Assembly (NCBI GenBank): GCA_045576235.1
Contig: JAZNGA010000049.1
Coordinates: 1-21,563, forward strand
DNA length: 21,563 nucleotides
DNA from: SIG437 sp045576235
GTDB taxonomy: Bacteria > Bacillota > Clostridia > UBA1381 > UBA9506
Reading direction: 5' to 3'
This document shows positions 6,485 through 14,639 of this stretch, one piece after another. Each line of letters starts with the position of its first letter. Positions within the stretch are counted from its first letter, which is position 1. Position numbers and translations under genes: made by a program. The notes below the pieces were generated by a model that was given only the letters and a program-made list of their open reading frames with translations, was not told the origin of the DNA and did no database searches.

Positions 6485-8799
6485 TAAAAAAAGAATATAA
6501 CATTGTAAATGTCGCTCTTTTTTCAGCTTTGATGATGCTTATAATTATGCTCCCTTCAATGATAATGAACAGGGGAATATTTTTCATTCGCGGAGACTAT
6601 GTTGACCAATATCTTCTTAAGCTGATAAAATCAAGAGAAGTTCTTATAAGCGGAAAAGGAACATGGGACTGGTTTAACTTTTTAGGTAACTCCTATAATA
6701 AATTAGGCGCATTCCTTTCTTTAAATTCAATCTCTCTCCTCTTTCCGTCAAAGATGATACCATATGTTGTCACTTTTTTGCATCTTCCCAGAATTGCATT
6801 TGTGGCAATGGCATCGTTTGCATATTTTAAGTTTATGGTAAAAGAAGAAAAAACTGCTTTTTTAGGTGCAATTTTATACACCTTTTCTTCATATACCTTT
6901 GTAAATATGGAATTCATGCAATATATTGACTCAATCTGGACTTTTCCTTTTCTCCTCTATGGTGTTGAAAAGATGTTCAGAAGCAAAAACTACAAGCAAG
7001 AGCTTATCATAGCCGTGTTCTTATCGTGTATCATAAGCTCATATATGTTTGTTTTCTCTGCTATCTTATTTTCTCTTTACTTCCTGTGCAGATTTTTCTT
7101 GTCTGAGGAATGGAGAGAAAAGAGAAAGGTGAAATATTTCCTTCTGGCAGTTTTTGAATATATCCTTGGCTTTTTATGTGCATTTTTTGCATTTGCATCA
7201 TTTTTCTATAAGATGTTCAATTCATCAGGCTCGGCAACGGCAGTAGGAAGATATACAAGCCCCCGCAATCTTGTTTATGACTGGGGACTTGTTTCTCGCT
7301 TTTTTTCGCTTTTTATGCCTGCAGCAAGCAACAGATTTTCCACATTCGGCCACTCTGCATGGGGGTCTCGTGCCGCATATGTGCCTGTTTTCGGATTTTC
7401 GTTTGTCATTGCTTACCTTTCTTTAAAGGGAGGCAAAAAATGGCTTAAAGTTCTTTGCACCGCCGGTGTCATATGTTTTATTCTGCCTATTATAGTGAGA
7501 GCCTTCAACTTCTTCAGTTCGGCATACACAAGATATTCATATGGAATAATTTTGTTTTTCGTCTTGGCAACAATTTTGTTTTTGGAAAATTACAAAGACA
7601 AAATTGCTAAAAGAAGCGTGTTTATTGCAATCTCTTGTCTCTCCATTTTGCTGGTAATATTTTTTATTGTGAAAGCAAAAGCGCCCATTGAGACTCTTAA
7701 ACAAAACTGGCAGGGACTCACCCACGAACAAGACACGGAAGATTTCTTCAGGATTTTTGTGCTCATTGCCTCAATTGTAAGCTACGCCACACTTCTTGCC
7801 GCAGTATATTCAAAAAAAGTTATGAAAAACATAATCCCTGTCGTTTCAGCATTCATCGTGGTTTATGGTTGCTTCTACACATCATTTAATTTAACAGGAG
7901 ACCATCTGCTTGATTATTTCCCTAAAACAAAGGTTGACTTAAAAGAGCAGATAAATAAATACTATTTTGAAATACCTGAAAATGATGACCCTGTGGCTCA
8001 TAGAATTGAAGGAACGAAACAATGGCGAAATTATTCATATGCGGTGAAAAAACCTGCAATCTCGATTTTTGAAAGCGTCAGAAATTCATATTCAAGCAAA
8101 CTTGCAAAATATATTGGCATAAGCGCAAGCAACGCAAATGTCTTTGTCACGAGCAAGGAAAACTCAACGCGAACACTCCTCGGTGTAAAATATTATTATG
8201 ATGTTTATCCTGATGATAAAATAGCTGTGCCGAAAGGCTTTTCCAAAATAAAAACCGAACACGGTGTTGATGTTTACGAAAATGATTATTTTATCGGAAT
8301 GGGCTTTACCTACGACTCTTATCTGACATTTTCTCAGTTTAAAAATGTTTATGACAAGGATAAAAACAATGCAGACATCTTGCTTAACACGCTTGTCGTC
8401 GATGACAAAGACGCTCCTTTTGTCTCAGACATTTTAAAACCATGCAAGGATACTGATGTTACATATAAGGACAGAAAATCGCTTAACAACTTCAAAATGA
8501 CCTCCGAAGGCTTCACTGCTGAGTTTTCTTCTCCTAAAGAGGAAATCGTTTTCGTTTCTGTGCCATATGAAGATAATGGCTGGACATTAAAAATTAACGG
8601 AGAAGAAAAAGAATTCATAAAAGCCAACATCGGCTGCATCGCATTTAAAACAGAAAGCGGCGACAATGAAATTTCTTTAAGCTATAGCCTCCCCTATCTC
8701 CCACTAGGGTTGATTGGCTCATTCGCTGGATTTGTTATTCTTGCAATTTATCTTGCCATATGTAAAACGAGAAAGGTCAAATTGGCTGATAAACAATAA
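6481..8799 (+). CDS. YfhO-family polytopic membrane protein (GT-C-like)
   Basis: A 772-aa membrane protein of the YfhO family. The ATG at 6481 overlaps the rmlB stop. An N-terminal span (NVALFSALMMLIIMLPSMIM) is followed by an extracytoplasmic loop with GDYVDQYL and GTWDWFNFLGNSY, the family's charged and aromatic hallmark. About a dozen hydrophobic segments follow to roughly residue 460, then a large soluble domain (about 475-735) ending in a beta-sandwich-like part (GWTLKINGEEKEFI), and one last span (LPLGLIGSFAGFVILAIYLAI). YfhO of Bacillus and Listeria takes part in lipoteichoic acid glycosylation, probably as a GT-C transferase using a lipid-linked sugar. Here coupling to rmlB suggests transfer of the amino sugar, or a derivative, to an envelope polymer (inference). 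A strong terminator follows at 8813-8840. Confidence 0.82.
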   Translation: MIKKEYNIVNVALFSALMMLIIMLPSMIMNRGIFFIRGDYVDQYLLKLIKSREVLISGKGTWDWFNFLGNSYNKLGAFLSLNSISLLFPSKMIPYVVTFLHLPRIAFVAMASFAYFKFMVKEEKTAFLGAILYTFSSYTFVNMEFMQYIDSIWTFPFLLYGVEKMFRSKNYKQELIIAVFLSCIISSYMFVFSAILFSLYFLCRFFLSEEWREKRKVKYFLLAVFEYILGFLCAFFAFASFFYKMFNSSGSATAVGRYTSPRNLVYDWGLVSRFFSLFMPAASNRFSTFGHSAWGSRAAYVPVFGFSFVIAYLSLKGGKKWLKVLCTAGVICFILPIIVRAFNFFSSAYTRYSYGIILFFVLATILFLENYKDKIAKRSVFIAISCLSILLVIFFIVKAKAPIETLKQNWQGLTHEQDTEDFFRIFVLIASIVSYATLLAAVYSKKVMKNIIPVVSAFIVVYGCFYTSFNLTGDHLLDYFPKTKVDLKEQINKYYFEIPENDDPVAHRIEGTKQWRNYSYAVKKPAISIFESVRNSYSSKLAKYIGISASNANVFVTSKENSTRTLLGVKYYYDVYPDDKIAVPKGFSKIKTEHGVDVYENDYFIGMGFTYDSYLTFSQFKNVYDKDKNNADILLNTLVVDDKDAPFVSDILKPCKDTDVTYKDRKSLNNFKMTSEGFTAEFSSPKEEIVFVSVPYEDNGWTLKINGEEKEFIKANIGCIAFKTESGDNEISLSYSLPYLPLGLIGSFAGFVILAIYLAICKTRKVKLADKQ

Positions 8800-8812
8800 T
8801 TTCAAAGATAAA

Positions 8813-8843
8813 AAAATGGATTGCTTTGGCAATCCATTTTTAT
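8813..8843. terminator. Bidirectional terminator between convergent genes
   Basis: Perfect 12-bp arms (8813-8824 and 8829-8840) surround a TTTG tetraloop, with an A-run before and a T-run after. On the minus strand the hairpin is followed by seven Ts. It serves both the YfhO gene ending at 8799 and the glycosyltransferase ending at 8845. Confidence 0.9.
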
Positions 8844-8844
8844 G

Positions 8845-9786
8845 TTATTCTTCGTTTTCCGAATCTTTTTTAACAACTTCCCTGATGCGATATGGCTGAA
8901 GATTACTCAGCACCATATATGTCCTTCCAATATATTCACCCATAAATCCCAGCGCCATAAGAATTAGTCCTCCCATCAGCAAAAGCACCGCCATAGTTGA
9001 AGTGTATCCTGCCAAAACAGATGGACTTATTATTTTATGTATAATAACTGAAACACCTACAGCAAGTCCTATAAGAGCAAAAATAATTCCCATTGAAGAA
9101 ATTAATCTTAGCGGCTTCACGGAGAAGTTGGTAAATCCCGTAAACCATAGAGCAAAAAGTTTTTTTAACGAATAATTTGATTTTCCTTCCATTCTCGCGC
9201 GATGTTCCATTTCTATATCTGTCACTTTGCCTATCATTGTGTTCAGATATCCCATCATCGAAGGAAATGGAGAGTCATATTTATCATAGCAATCTATAGC
9301 AAAGCGGCTGATTGCATAAAAGCTTGACACATGAACGCCTTTAACTCTTGTTCCGTTAAATTCAGAAATTTTAGCAGTTATCTTACTTGTTATCCTCTTA
9401 AACAAGCTGTGTTTTTTAGCTTTAAAGTATGCATAAACTACATCATATCCCTCATTAACCTTTTCAACAAGCGGAATAATACCCGAGGCGGGGTGTTGCC
9501 CGTCATCATCCATAAACACGAGGACATCTCCCTTGACATATGGAATCGCTGCCATTTTTGCAGATGTCTGTCCGAAATTTCTGGAGAGATTAACCCCTAT
9601 AATTTTATCATCCTCTCTACAGAGCTCTTTAATAACAGAAAATGTATCATCAAACGGGTAGTCATTTACAAGAACAATCTGATAATCATATTCAGAGTGG
9701 CTATTGATTACATCCCTTATTTCATCAACAACTTTTTTAATTGTCTTTGAAGATTTATAGCATGGAATCGCAACAGATATAAGCAT
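8845..9786 (-). CDS. Polyprenol-phosphate glycosyltransferase, GT2 family (GtrB/DPM1-like)
   Basis: A 313-aa enzyme, ATG at 9786 with GGAGGAT about 8 nt upstream. The GT-A catalytic domain starts at once (LISVAIPCYKSSKTI), with LVNDYPFDDT near 39-48 and the metal-binding DDD in VFMDDDGQHP near 91-98; LSRNFGQTSA is typical of dolichol/undecaprenyl-phosphate sugar transferases. Two C-terminal spans (about 226-250 and 260-285) hold it in the membrane, followed by GFMGEYIGRTY, a usual ending for the GtrB/ArnC/CsbB-like group. It probably loads a sugar on undecaprenyl phosphate at the inner face; the donor is unknown. It has its own promoter and lies convergent to the amino-sugar operon. The lipid-linked sugar could feed a GT-C enzyme such as the YfhO protein next door, as for CsbB and YfhO in Bacillus (known pairing; applied here by inference). 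Confidence 0.88.
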   Translation of the reverse strand: MLISVAIPCYKSSKTIKKVVDEIRDVINSHSEYDYQIVLVNDYPFDDTFSVIKELCREDDKIIGVNLSRNFGQTSAKMAAIPYVKGDVLVFMDDDGQHPASGIIPLVEKVNEGYDVVYAYFKAKKHSLFKRITSKITAKISEFNGTRVKGVHVSSFYAISRFAIDCYDKYDSPFPSMMGYLNTMIGKVTDIEMEHRARMEGKSNYSLKKLFALWFTGFTNFSVKPLRLISSMGIIFALIGLAVGVSVIIHKIISPSVLAGYTSTMAVLLLMGGLILMALGFMGEYIGRTYMVLSNLQPYRIREVVKKDSENEE

Positions 9787-9802
9787 ACAAATATCCTCCT
9801 TT

Positions 9803-9815
9803 TCTACAATGTAGA
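9803..9815. promoter_or_regulatory. Small palindrome at the predicted start of the GT2 transcript
   Basis: TCTACA-A-TGTAGA, 6-nt perfect arms around one base, lies right after the -10 element of the GT2 promoter, across the predicted transcription start. It could be an operator. The evidence is the symmetry and position only. Confidence 0.3.
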
Positions 9816-9816
9816 T

Positions 9817-9845
9817 ATTTTATCACAATAGATATTCAAAATCAA
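9817..9845 (-). promoter_or_regulatory. Sigma-A-like promoter of the GT2 gene
   Basis: On the minus strand, -35 TTGATT (9840-9845) and -10 TAAAAT (9817-9822) with a 17-nt spacer. Transcription would start near 9810. It allows the glycosyltransferase to be expressed apart from the flippase gene upstream. Confidence 0.6.
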
Positions 9846-9862
9846 GCCATATTTATAATGCG

Positions 9863-11053
9863 TTATTCTTTTTTCAATGTTAAAAATAAGCACAAAAGAA
9901 CAACAACCATTTTAATCACATTCATTATTAATGTCACATATGAAAGCCCCCATATGCCATAAGATAATGAAGCTAAATATGCAGCTATAATATAACATAC
10001 ACCAAACACACATTCAACTATAGTATGTAGCCTTGTTTGTCCCTGAGACAACATAACTGACATAAAAAGTGATGCTAAAAATCCAATAATAAGTCCTAAA
10101 TTTACAATAAAATTATACTGTATGATTTCTGAAAATAACGATGGATAGAAAATCTTTATATATATAGGCGTTCCTATAATACACATACTGTAAAAAACAG
10201 CACCAACAAGAATTGCAGCAAGAGTAAATTTCCCTAAAACCTTGCGAGACAAGGCGGCCCCCTTGACGGTAAGATATGACATAATCAATGTGTTTACGGG
10301 CTGAATCAGCATTTGCATGGTTTTAGCAATAAGCGACACAACATGATATTGTGTAACAACAGCCGCACTTATTGTCTGTTTTAAAATCACCTTATCAAAC
10401 TGAATAACACAATCGCGCATTAGTGTTGAAATTGCGATCATTATTATTGTGCTGTTAACCATCTTGAGAGGAATTTTCCTTTCCTCTTTTTTTAAAATAT
10501 TACCCTTTAAGAAAGTGTAAATAAGTGCAAAAGCTTCGCCGCAAATAAATATAAACAGCCATTGTTTTGTAATAACATACAGTCCGAGACCAATTAAATA
10601 TCCGACACTTATTATAAGGTAATATAAAAAGTATGTTTTAAATTTCAAATTCAGTCTGAATTCAACTTGAGCATAGCTCCTTAAAAAATATAAAACTGAA
10701 AATAATGCATATAGTAAAACAAATGTATAAGAGCTACTATCTACCACTGCAATACATCCGCAAATGAGCGCACTAAGCACAGATGATATAAATATGATAT
10801 ATTGAAAATCTCCGTTTGCCGTTTCCCATTTTTTTCTTAAAACAAGTCTGGTGTTACTCACTGCAGTTCCAAAAGCCTGCGGAATAATATAGATAAATCC
10901 CATAAAATATAGAATATGTCCTGTAACATCATCGCCATAGTAATGAGTAATCAAAGGGTATATAATTATCTGAAGCACCACATTCATCACAACAGTTGCC
11001 ATAACTGTATAGAAAAGGTCACCTGCAATTTTAAATGATTTTTTATCTATCAC
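9863..11053 (-). CDS. Polysaccharide-type flippase (MOP superfamily, Wzx-like)
   Basis: A 396-aa integral membrane protein with about 12 hydrophobic segments and short polar loops. The start is a GTG at 11053, with CAGGTGA about 7 nt upstream; no nearby ATG has a ribosome site. The first segment (GDLFYTVMATVVMNVVLQIIIYPL) and the YGDDVTGHILYFMGFIYIIPQAFGTAVSNTRL stretch (here in two parts: YGDDVTGHILYF and AFGTAVSNTRLVL) follow the pattern of Wzx/oligosaccharide transporters rather than drug-type MATE proteins. Mid-protein LMRDCVIQFDKVIL and IQPVNTLIMSYL fit the second half of the fold. It is somewhat shorter than the usual 420-480 aa. The likely job is flipping a lipid-linked glycan; the substrate is unknown. 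It follows the ATP-grasp gene by 22 nt. Confidence 0.75.
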   Translation of the reverse strand: MIDKKSFKIAGDLFYTVMATVVMNVVLQIIIYPLITHYYGDDVTGHILYFMGFIYIIPQAFGTAVSNTRLVLRKKWETANGDFQYIIFISSVLSALICGCIAVVDSSSYTFVLLYALFSVLYFLRSYAQVEFRLNLKFKTYFLYYLIISVGYLIGLGLYVITKQWLFIFICGEAFALIYTFLKGNILKKEERKIPLKMVNSTIIMIAISTLMRDCVIQFDKVILKQTISAAVVTQYHVVSLIAKTMQMLIQPVNTLIMSYLTVKGAALSRKVLGKFTLAAILVGAVFYSMCIIGTPIYIKIFYPSLFSEIIQYNFIVNLGLIIGFLASLFMSVMLSQGQTRLHTIVECVFGVCYIIAAYLASLSYGIWGLSYVTLIMNVIKMVVVLLCLFLTLKKE

Positions 11054-11075
11054 AATTCTTCACCTGATTCCCTTT

Positions 11076-12176
11076 TTACATTTTTTCAGCCATAATGTAA
11101 TAGCCCCATCTTGTTGAGCTGTCGCTGACTTTATCGCTTTTTTCGATATCACTCACAAAATATATTTTTTGCGGAGCTTCTTTTTTAATTGTTTCAAGCT
11201 CTTTTTCATCTTCTTCACCAAAAATAAACTTGATTTCTGCCTTGTGCTTTTCTCCTGTCTGATTAAAATCAGGCTCTATGTTGCACGCAACATCTATCAC
11301 CATTTTCACAAAATCAAGCCCCGTTGACAAAAACACAAGGTCTGAACCTATGCAATCTCCGCCCATTCTCGCACCGATTTCAATAATTCTGATTTCTCCG
11401 TTTTCATCAATTCTGAATTCCGAATGACTTGCTCCGTTTTTAATTCCAAGGGCCGACAAAGCATTTAAAATGTAGTTCTTAACCTTTTCTTCCATTTCTT
11501 TGGATAGTCCCGCGGGCTGAATGTGTCCTGTTTCAATAAAATTGGGTTCGCCCGTTGTGAATTTTTTTGTGGTTGTAAGGTATGTGTGTTTGCCTTTAAA
11601 AGAAATACATTCGCAGCTATATTCTTCTCCTCTGATATATTCTTCAACAATCGCCATTTTTTCAAACGAATCATTAACAGCGGATGCAATCGCCTCTTTG
11701 AGCTCGTCCCTTTTATAAACCTTCGTTATGCTTCTGCTTCCTGACCTGTCTGTCGGTTTGACAATCAACGGATAGTTCATTTCCCCTATTTCATCGCAAA
11801 CCTTATTAGTTTTTATAAAGGAAGGCGTCGCGATTCCATGCTTTTTAAAGCACCTGCGCATTTCATATTTATTCGTGCATTGCTCTGTTATCTCAATCGG
11901 ATTTCCATTAAGACCAAGCTTTTCTGCCACATAGTTTACGGTGATTGCTGCTAAATCTGATGCAATGGAGCATATGCCGCAAATGCCTATCTCCTTACAT
12001 TTTTCTAATATCTCATCTTTTTCTATAATGCTTATCGGATAAAAATAGTCTGCTGTTTTTTCTCCTATGTCTCCACATTCCCACGCAAAAACATGAGTCT
12101 CAAACCCAAGCTCCTTTGCCTTTAAAATCAGTCTGTTCTGAAAACTGTTTGCTCCGATAATTGCAAGCTTTTTCAC
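11076..12176 (-). CDS. ATP-grasp carboxylate-amine ligase (CarB-like)
   Basis: A predicted 366-aa ATP-grasp enzyme, which would activate a carboxylate as acyl phosphate and join it to an amine or thiol. I choose the GTG at 12176, because GAGAGGTG lies about 10 nt upstream; an in-frame ATG at 12209 (GTG at 12212) has no clear ribosome site, though it cannot be excluded. The N-terminal Rossmann-like part begins VKKLAIIGANSFQ. The ATP-grasp core shows YPLIVKPTDRSGSRSI near 133-148, VEEYIRGEEYSCE near 179-191, GHIQPAGL, and the metal-binding end RIIEIGARMGGDCIGSDLV with acidic and Asn-like ligands. This subgroup often sits in capsule, peptide or secondary-metabolite clusters. Substrates cannot be read from sequence. 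It lies between a MATE exporter (45 nt upstream) and a flippase gene (22 nt downstream). Confidence 0.8.
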   Translation of the reverse strand: MKKLAIIGANSFQNRLILKAKELGFETHVFAWECGDIGEKTADYFYPISIIEKDEILEKCKEIGICGICSIASDLAAITVNYVAEKLGLNGNPIEITEQCTNKYEMRRCFKKHGIATPSFIKTNKVCDEIGEMNYPLIVKPTDRSGSRSITKVYKRDELKEAIASAVNDSFEKMAIVEEYIRGEEYSCECISFKGKHTYLTTTKKFTTGEPNFIETGHIQPAGLSKEMEEKVKNYILNALSALGIKNGASHSEFRIDENGEIRIIEIGARMGGDCIGSDLVFLSTGLDFVKMVIDVACNIEPDFNQTGEKHKAEIKFIFGEEDEKELETIKKEAPQKIYFVSDIEKSDKVSDSSTRWGYYIMAEKM

Positions 12177-12221
12177 TTTACTTTTCACACCTCTCTCGTA
12201 AATATACATCACACCACAACA

Positions 12222-13592
12222 CTAAATCCGGACAGCTTCTTCATTTTTGTATGCTCCCTTTTCAAGCTTTGACATAGTCGGAAAATATGCAATAAGAATC
12301 ATAATGATTGACAAAATCCATCCGACCGGCCAGACAAGATATAAAAATGTCAGATTGGGGCATAACGGGAAAATGAGATAAACCCAGACAAAACGGAAAA
12401 GACACATAAACACAAGCGTCGCAACTGTCGGGATAATCGGTTTTCTCATAGCGCGGAGCGTTCCGCCCATGACCTCGTTTATTCCGCATATGAAATATGT
12501 GCTTGATATCAGCATCATCTTCTGACACGAATATTTTATAACTTCAGGGTTCTGCGACATGGTTCCTGACAGCTGCGGTGAAAAAATCGCAGAGAGTGCT
12601 CCGAATGTTGCACCAAATGCCACCGTTATTATAATCGACTTTAAAGTCGCCTCTTTTGCTCTTTTAATGTTTCCTGCACCAATGTTCTGGGCGATATATG
12701 GTGTTGCCGCAAAGGCAGTTGCGCACGAAATCTGATAAAGAATTCCGTCAAACTGGTTTGCGATTGAAATGCCCGTTGTCGCATCAACGCCAAAGCTGTT
12801 AACGACTGCTGTAATAAGCACATTGGCAAAAGAATAAAGCGCACTCTGAAGCCCTGTCGGAACACCGATAAAAAGGATTTCCTTAAGCTCTGATAAGTTA
12901 AATCTCATCTTTTTAATGTTGAAATGAAACTTATCGCGGCTCCTCACCAAAACGAAAAAAGCAAGTCCTCCCGCTATCAGATTTGAAAGAATAGTTGTAA
13001 GCGCGACACCATCAACGCTCATATGAAATATTGTGATGCAGCATAAATTCAAAATAATCTTTGCTATGCCGCCTATTATCATAAAATACATAGGCCTTTT
13101 CGTGTCTCCCATAGCACGGAGAATAGATGCACAAAAGTTATAGAGCATTATAACAGGACAGCCATAGAAATATATTTTAAAATATAAAACGGCATCATCT
13201 AATAGCTCATCGGGACAATTTGTCCACCTTAAAAAAGTTTCTGCAAAGCAAACGCCGATTAAAAGCATTGCAAAGCCGCCCGCCAGGGCAAACATAAGCG
13301 ATGTTCCGATTGCTTTTTCTGTCCGCTCTGCATCACCTTCCCCTATACGCCTTGCCACAACAACATTTGCGCCCGTAGATATTCCAATCAAAAGCCCCGT
13401 GCAAAGAGATATAAGCATTCCACACGCCCCGACGGCTCCGACAGCAGCGTCATTTACGAGATTACCCAAAACGGTCATATCTATTACGCTGAACAAAGTT
13501 TGCATAACATTCATTATCATAACAGGAACAGTCATCGAAATAAGTCCCTTGACAACTGAACCTGACAACATATCAACCTTAGAGCTAAACAT
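12222..13592 (-). CDS. MATE-family efflux transporter
   Basis: A 456-aa protein with 12 predicted membrane segments in two similar halves. The ATG at 13592 has AAGGGG 9 nt upstream. Family marks include SMTVPVMIMNVMQTLFSVIDMTVLG at the N-terminus (read as PVMIMNVMQTLFSVID), the ISTGANVVVARRIGEGD loop, ASILRAMGDTKRPMYF at the end of the first half, and GVPTGLQSALYSFANVLI opening the second half. MATE proteins export cationic drugs or metabolites using Na+ or H+. In this run, between a dipeptidase and an ATP-grasp ligase, it could export the ligase product (inference). It follows the dipeptidase gene by 39 nt and no separate promoter is evident. Confidence 0.92.
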   Translation of the reverse strand: MFSSKVDMLSGSVVKGLISMTVPVMIMNVMQTLFSVIDMTVLGNLVNDAAVGAVGACGMLISLCTGLLIGISTGANVVVARRIGEGDAERTEKAIGTSLMFALAGGFAMLLIGVCFAETFLRWTNCPDELLDDAVLYFKIYFYGCPVIMLYNFCASILRAMGDTKRPMYFMIIGGIAKIILNLCCITIFHMSVDGVALTTILSNLIAGGLAFFVLVRSRDKFHFNIKKMRFNLSELKEILFIGVPTGLQSALYSFANVLITAVVNSFGVDATTGISIANQFDGILYQISCATAFAATPYIAQNIGAGNIKRAKEATLKSIIITVAFGATFGALSAIFSPQLSGTMSQNPEVIKYSCQKMMLISSTYFICGINEVMGGTLRAMRKPIIPTVATLVFMCLFRFVWVYLIFPLCPNLTFLYLVWPVGWILSIIMILIAYFPTMSKLEKGAYKNEEAVRI

Positions 13593-13631
13593 AAGTTTTA
13601 TCCCCTTGTTTTATATATATTATTGTGACAT

Positions 13632-14564
13632 TTACAAAACTGATTTAAGATAATTTTTCACATTTTCGCCCATCAGTTTTTTAATAAGCACATCAGAATA
13701 GTTTATTTTCGCAAGTTCATCTGCAATTTTTAAAACATCTCCGACATTTTCTATGCCCCTCGGCAGCGAGTCAACACCGTCAAAATCTCCTCCGAGGCAA
13801 ACCACATCTTCTCCGCCCAACGCCATGAAATGCTCAATGTGTTTTACGACGCTGAAAACATCTGCCATTTCAGCATTTTCCTCCAAAAACTGAGGAACAA
13901 AGGCAATCCCGACCAGCCCTCCTGCTTTTTTAATTGCGAAAAACTGCTCGTCTGTTAAGTTTCTTTTATGATTGCAAACTGCCTTTGAATTTGAATGAGT
14001 AGCACAAAAAGGCTCCGTGGTGAGAAATGCAACATCAAAAAAGCCTCTTTCTGAAAGATGCGAAACATCAGGCGTCATCTTCAGCCTGTTCATTTCTCTT
14101 ATTGCCGCTTTTCCAAATTCGGAAAGAGGCAGATTTTCATCATCTGCGCTGCTTGTGCCAAGCTCATTTCTGTAGTTCCATGTAAGCGTTAAAAATCTCA
14201 CGCCCATTTTATAAAAAAATTCTATGTTTTCTATTTTTCCGCCGAGCGCCTCGCCGCCCTCGATTGAAAGAAGAGCTGAATTTATCCCTCTTTTTATGTT
14301 ATCCTCAAGCTCTGAATATTTTGTAACTAATTTTATGTTTGTCTCCGACAGCTTCAAAACAAAATTCTTTATTAAAAATTTTGCCCTCTCACAAGGATTA
14401 TCACATAAAAGCTTATCAACAAAGCTTGCAAACACCTGAACATATGTGTTTTCTTTTTTTAGCTTATTTTCTCCCCAGTGAGCATCATTTGAGCTTATTT
14501 CAACTCCCCTTGAAACCGCCGACGGCAAATCACAATGCAGGTCACATATTAACAATTTTCTCAT
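13632..14564 (-). CDS. Membrane-dipeptidase family protein (peptidase M19)
   Basis: A 310-aa zinc dipeptidase of the M19 (renal dipeptidase) amidohydrolase group. All expected ligands are visible: H10 and D12 in DLHCDLP, bridging E102 in SIEGGEA, H169 in DVSHLS, H190 in ATHSNS, and the catalytic Asp D260 in GGDFDG. RNLTDEQ and LTWNYRNELG are also typical. No signal peptide, so it is probably cytoplasmic, as in many bacterial members. The ATG at 14564 has AAAGGA directly touching it; a TTG three codons in (14555) has better spacing, about 9 nt, and may be the true start. M19 enzymes cleave dipeptides, including those with a D-residue, and some act on lactams. It has its own promoter 27 nt upstream and probably leads the MATE/ATP-grasp/flippase run. 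Confidence 0.92.
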   Translation of the reverse strand: MRKLLICDLHCDLPSAVSRGVEISSNDAHWGENKLKKENTYVQVFASFVDKLLCDNPCERAKFLIKNFVLKLSETNIKLVTKYSELEDNIKRGINSALLSIEGGEALGGKIENIEFFYKMGVRFLTLTWNYRNELGTSSADDENLPLSEFGKAAIREMNRLKMTPDVSHLSERGFFDVAFLTTEPFCATHSNSKAVCNHKRNLTDEQFFAIKKAGGLVGIAFVPQFLEENAEMADVFSVVKHIEHFMALGGEDVVCLGGDFDGVDSLPRGIENVGDVLKIADELAKINYSDVLIKKLMGENVKNYLKSVL

Positions 14565-14590
14565 TCCTTTTTTAAAACAATTTTGTTGTT

Positions 14591-14619
14591 AATATATGCT
14601 CCGGTTTTTTATTTGTTAA
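14591..14619 (-). promoter_or_regulatory. Sigma-A-like promoter of the M19 dipeptidase gene
   Basis: On the minus strand, -35 TTAACA (14614-14619) and -10 TATATT (14591-14596) with a 17-nt spacer. It sits in the 75-nt gap after ilvN. No terminator for ilvBN is visible in that gap, so read-through is also possible. Confidence 0.5.
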
Positions 14620-14639
14620 ATATCAAAATCAATTATCTG

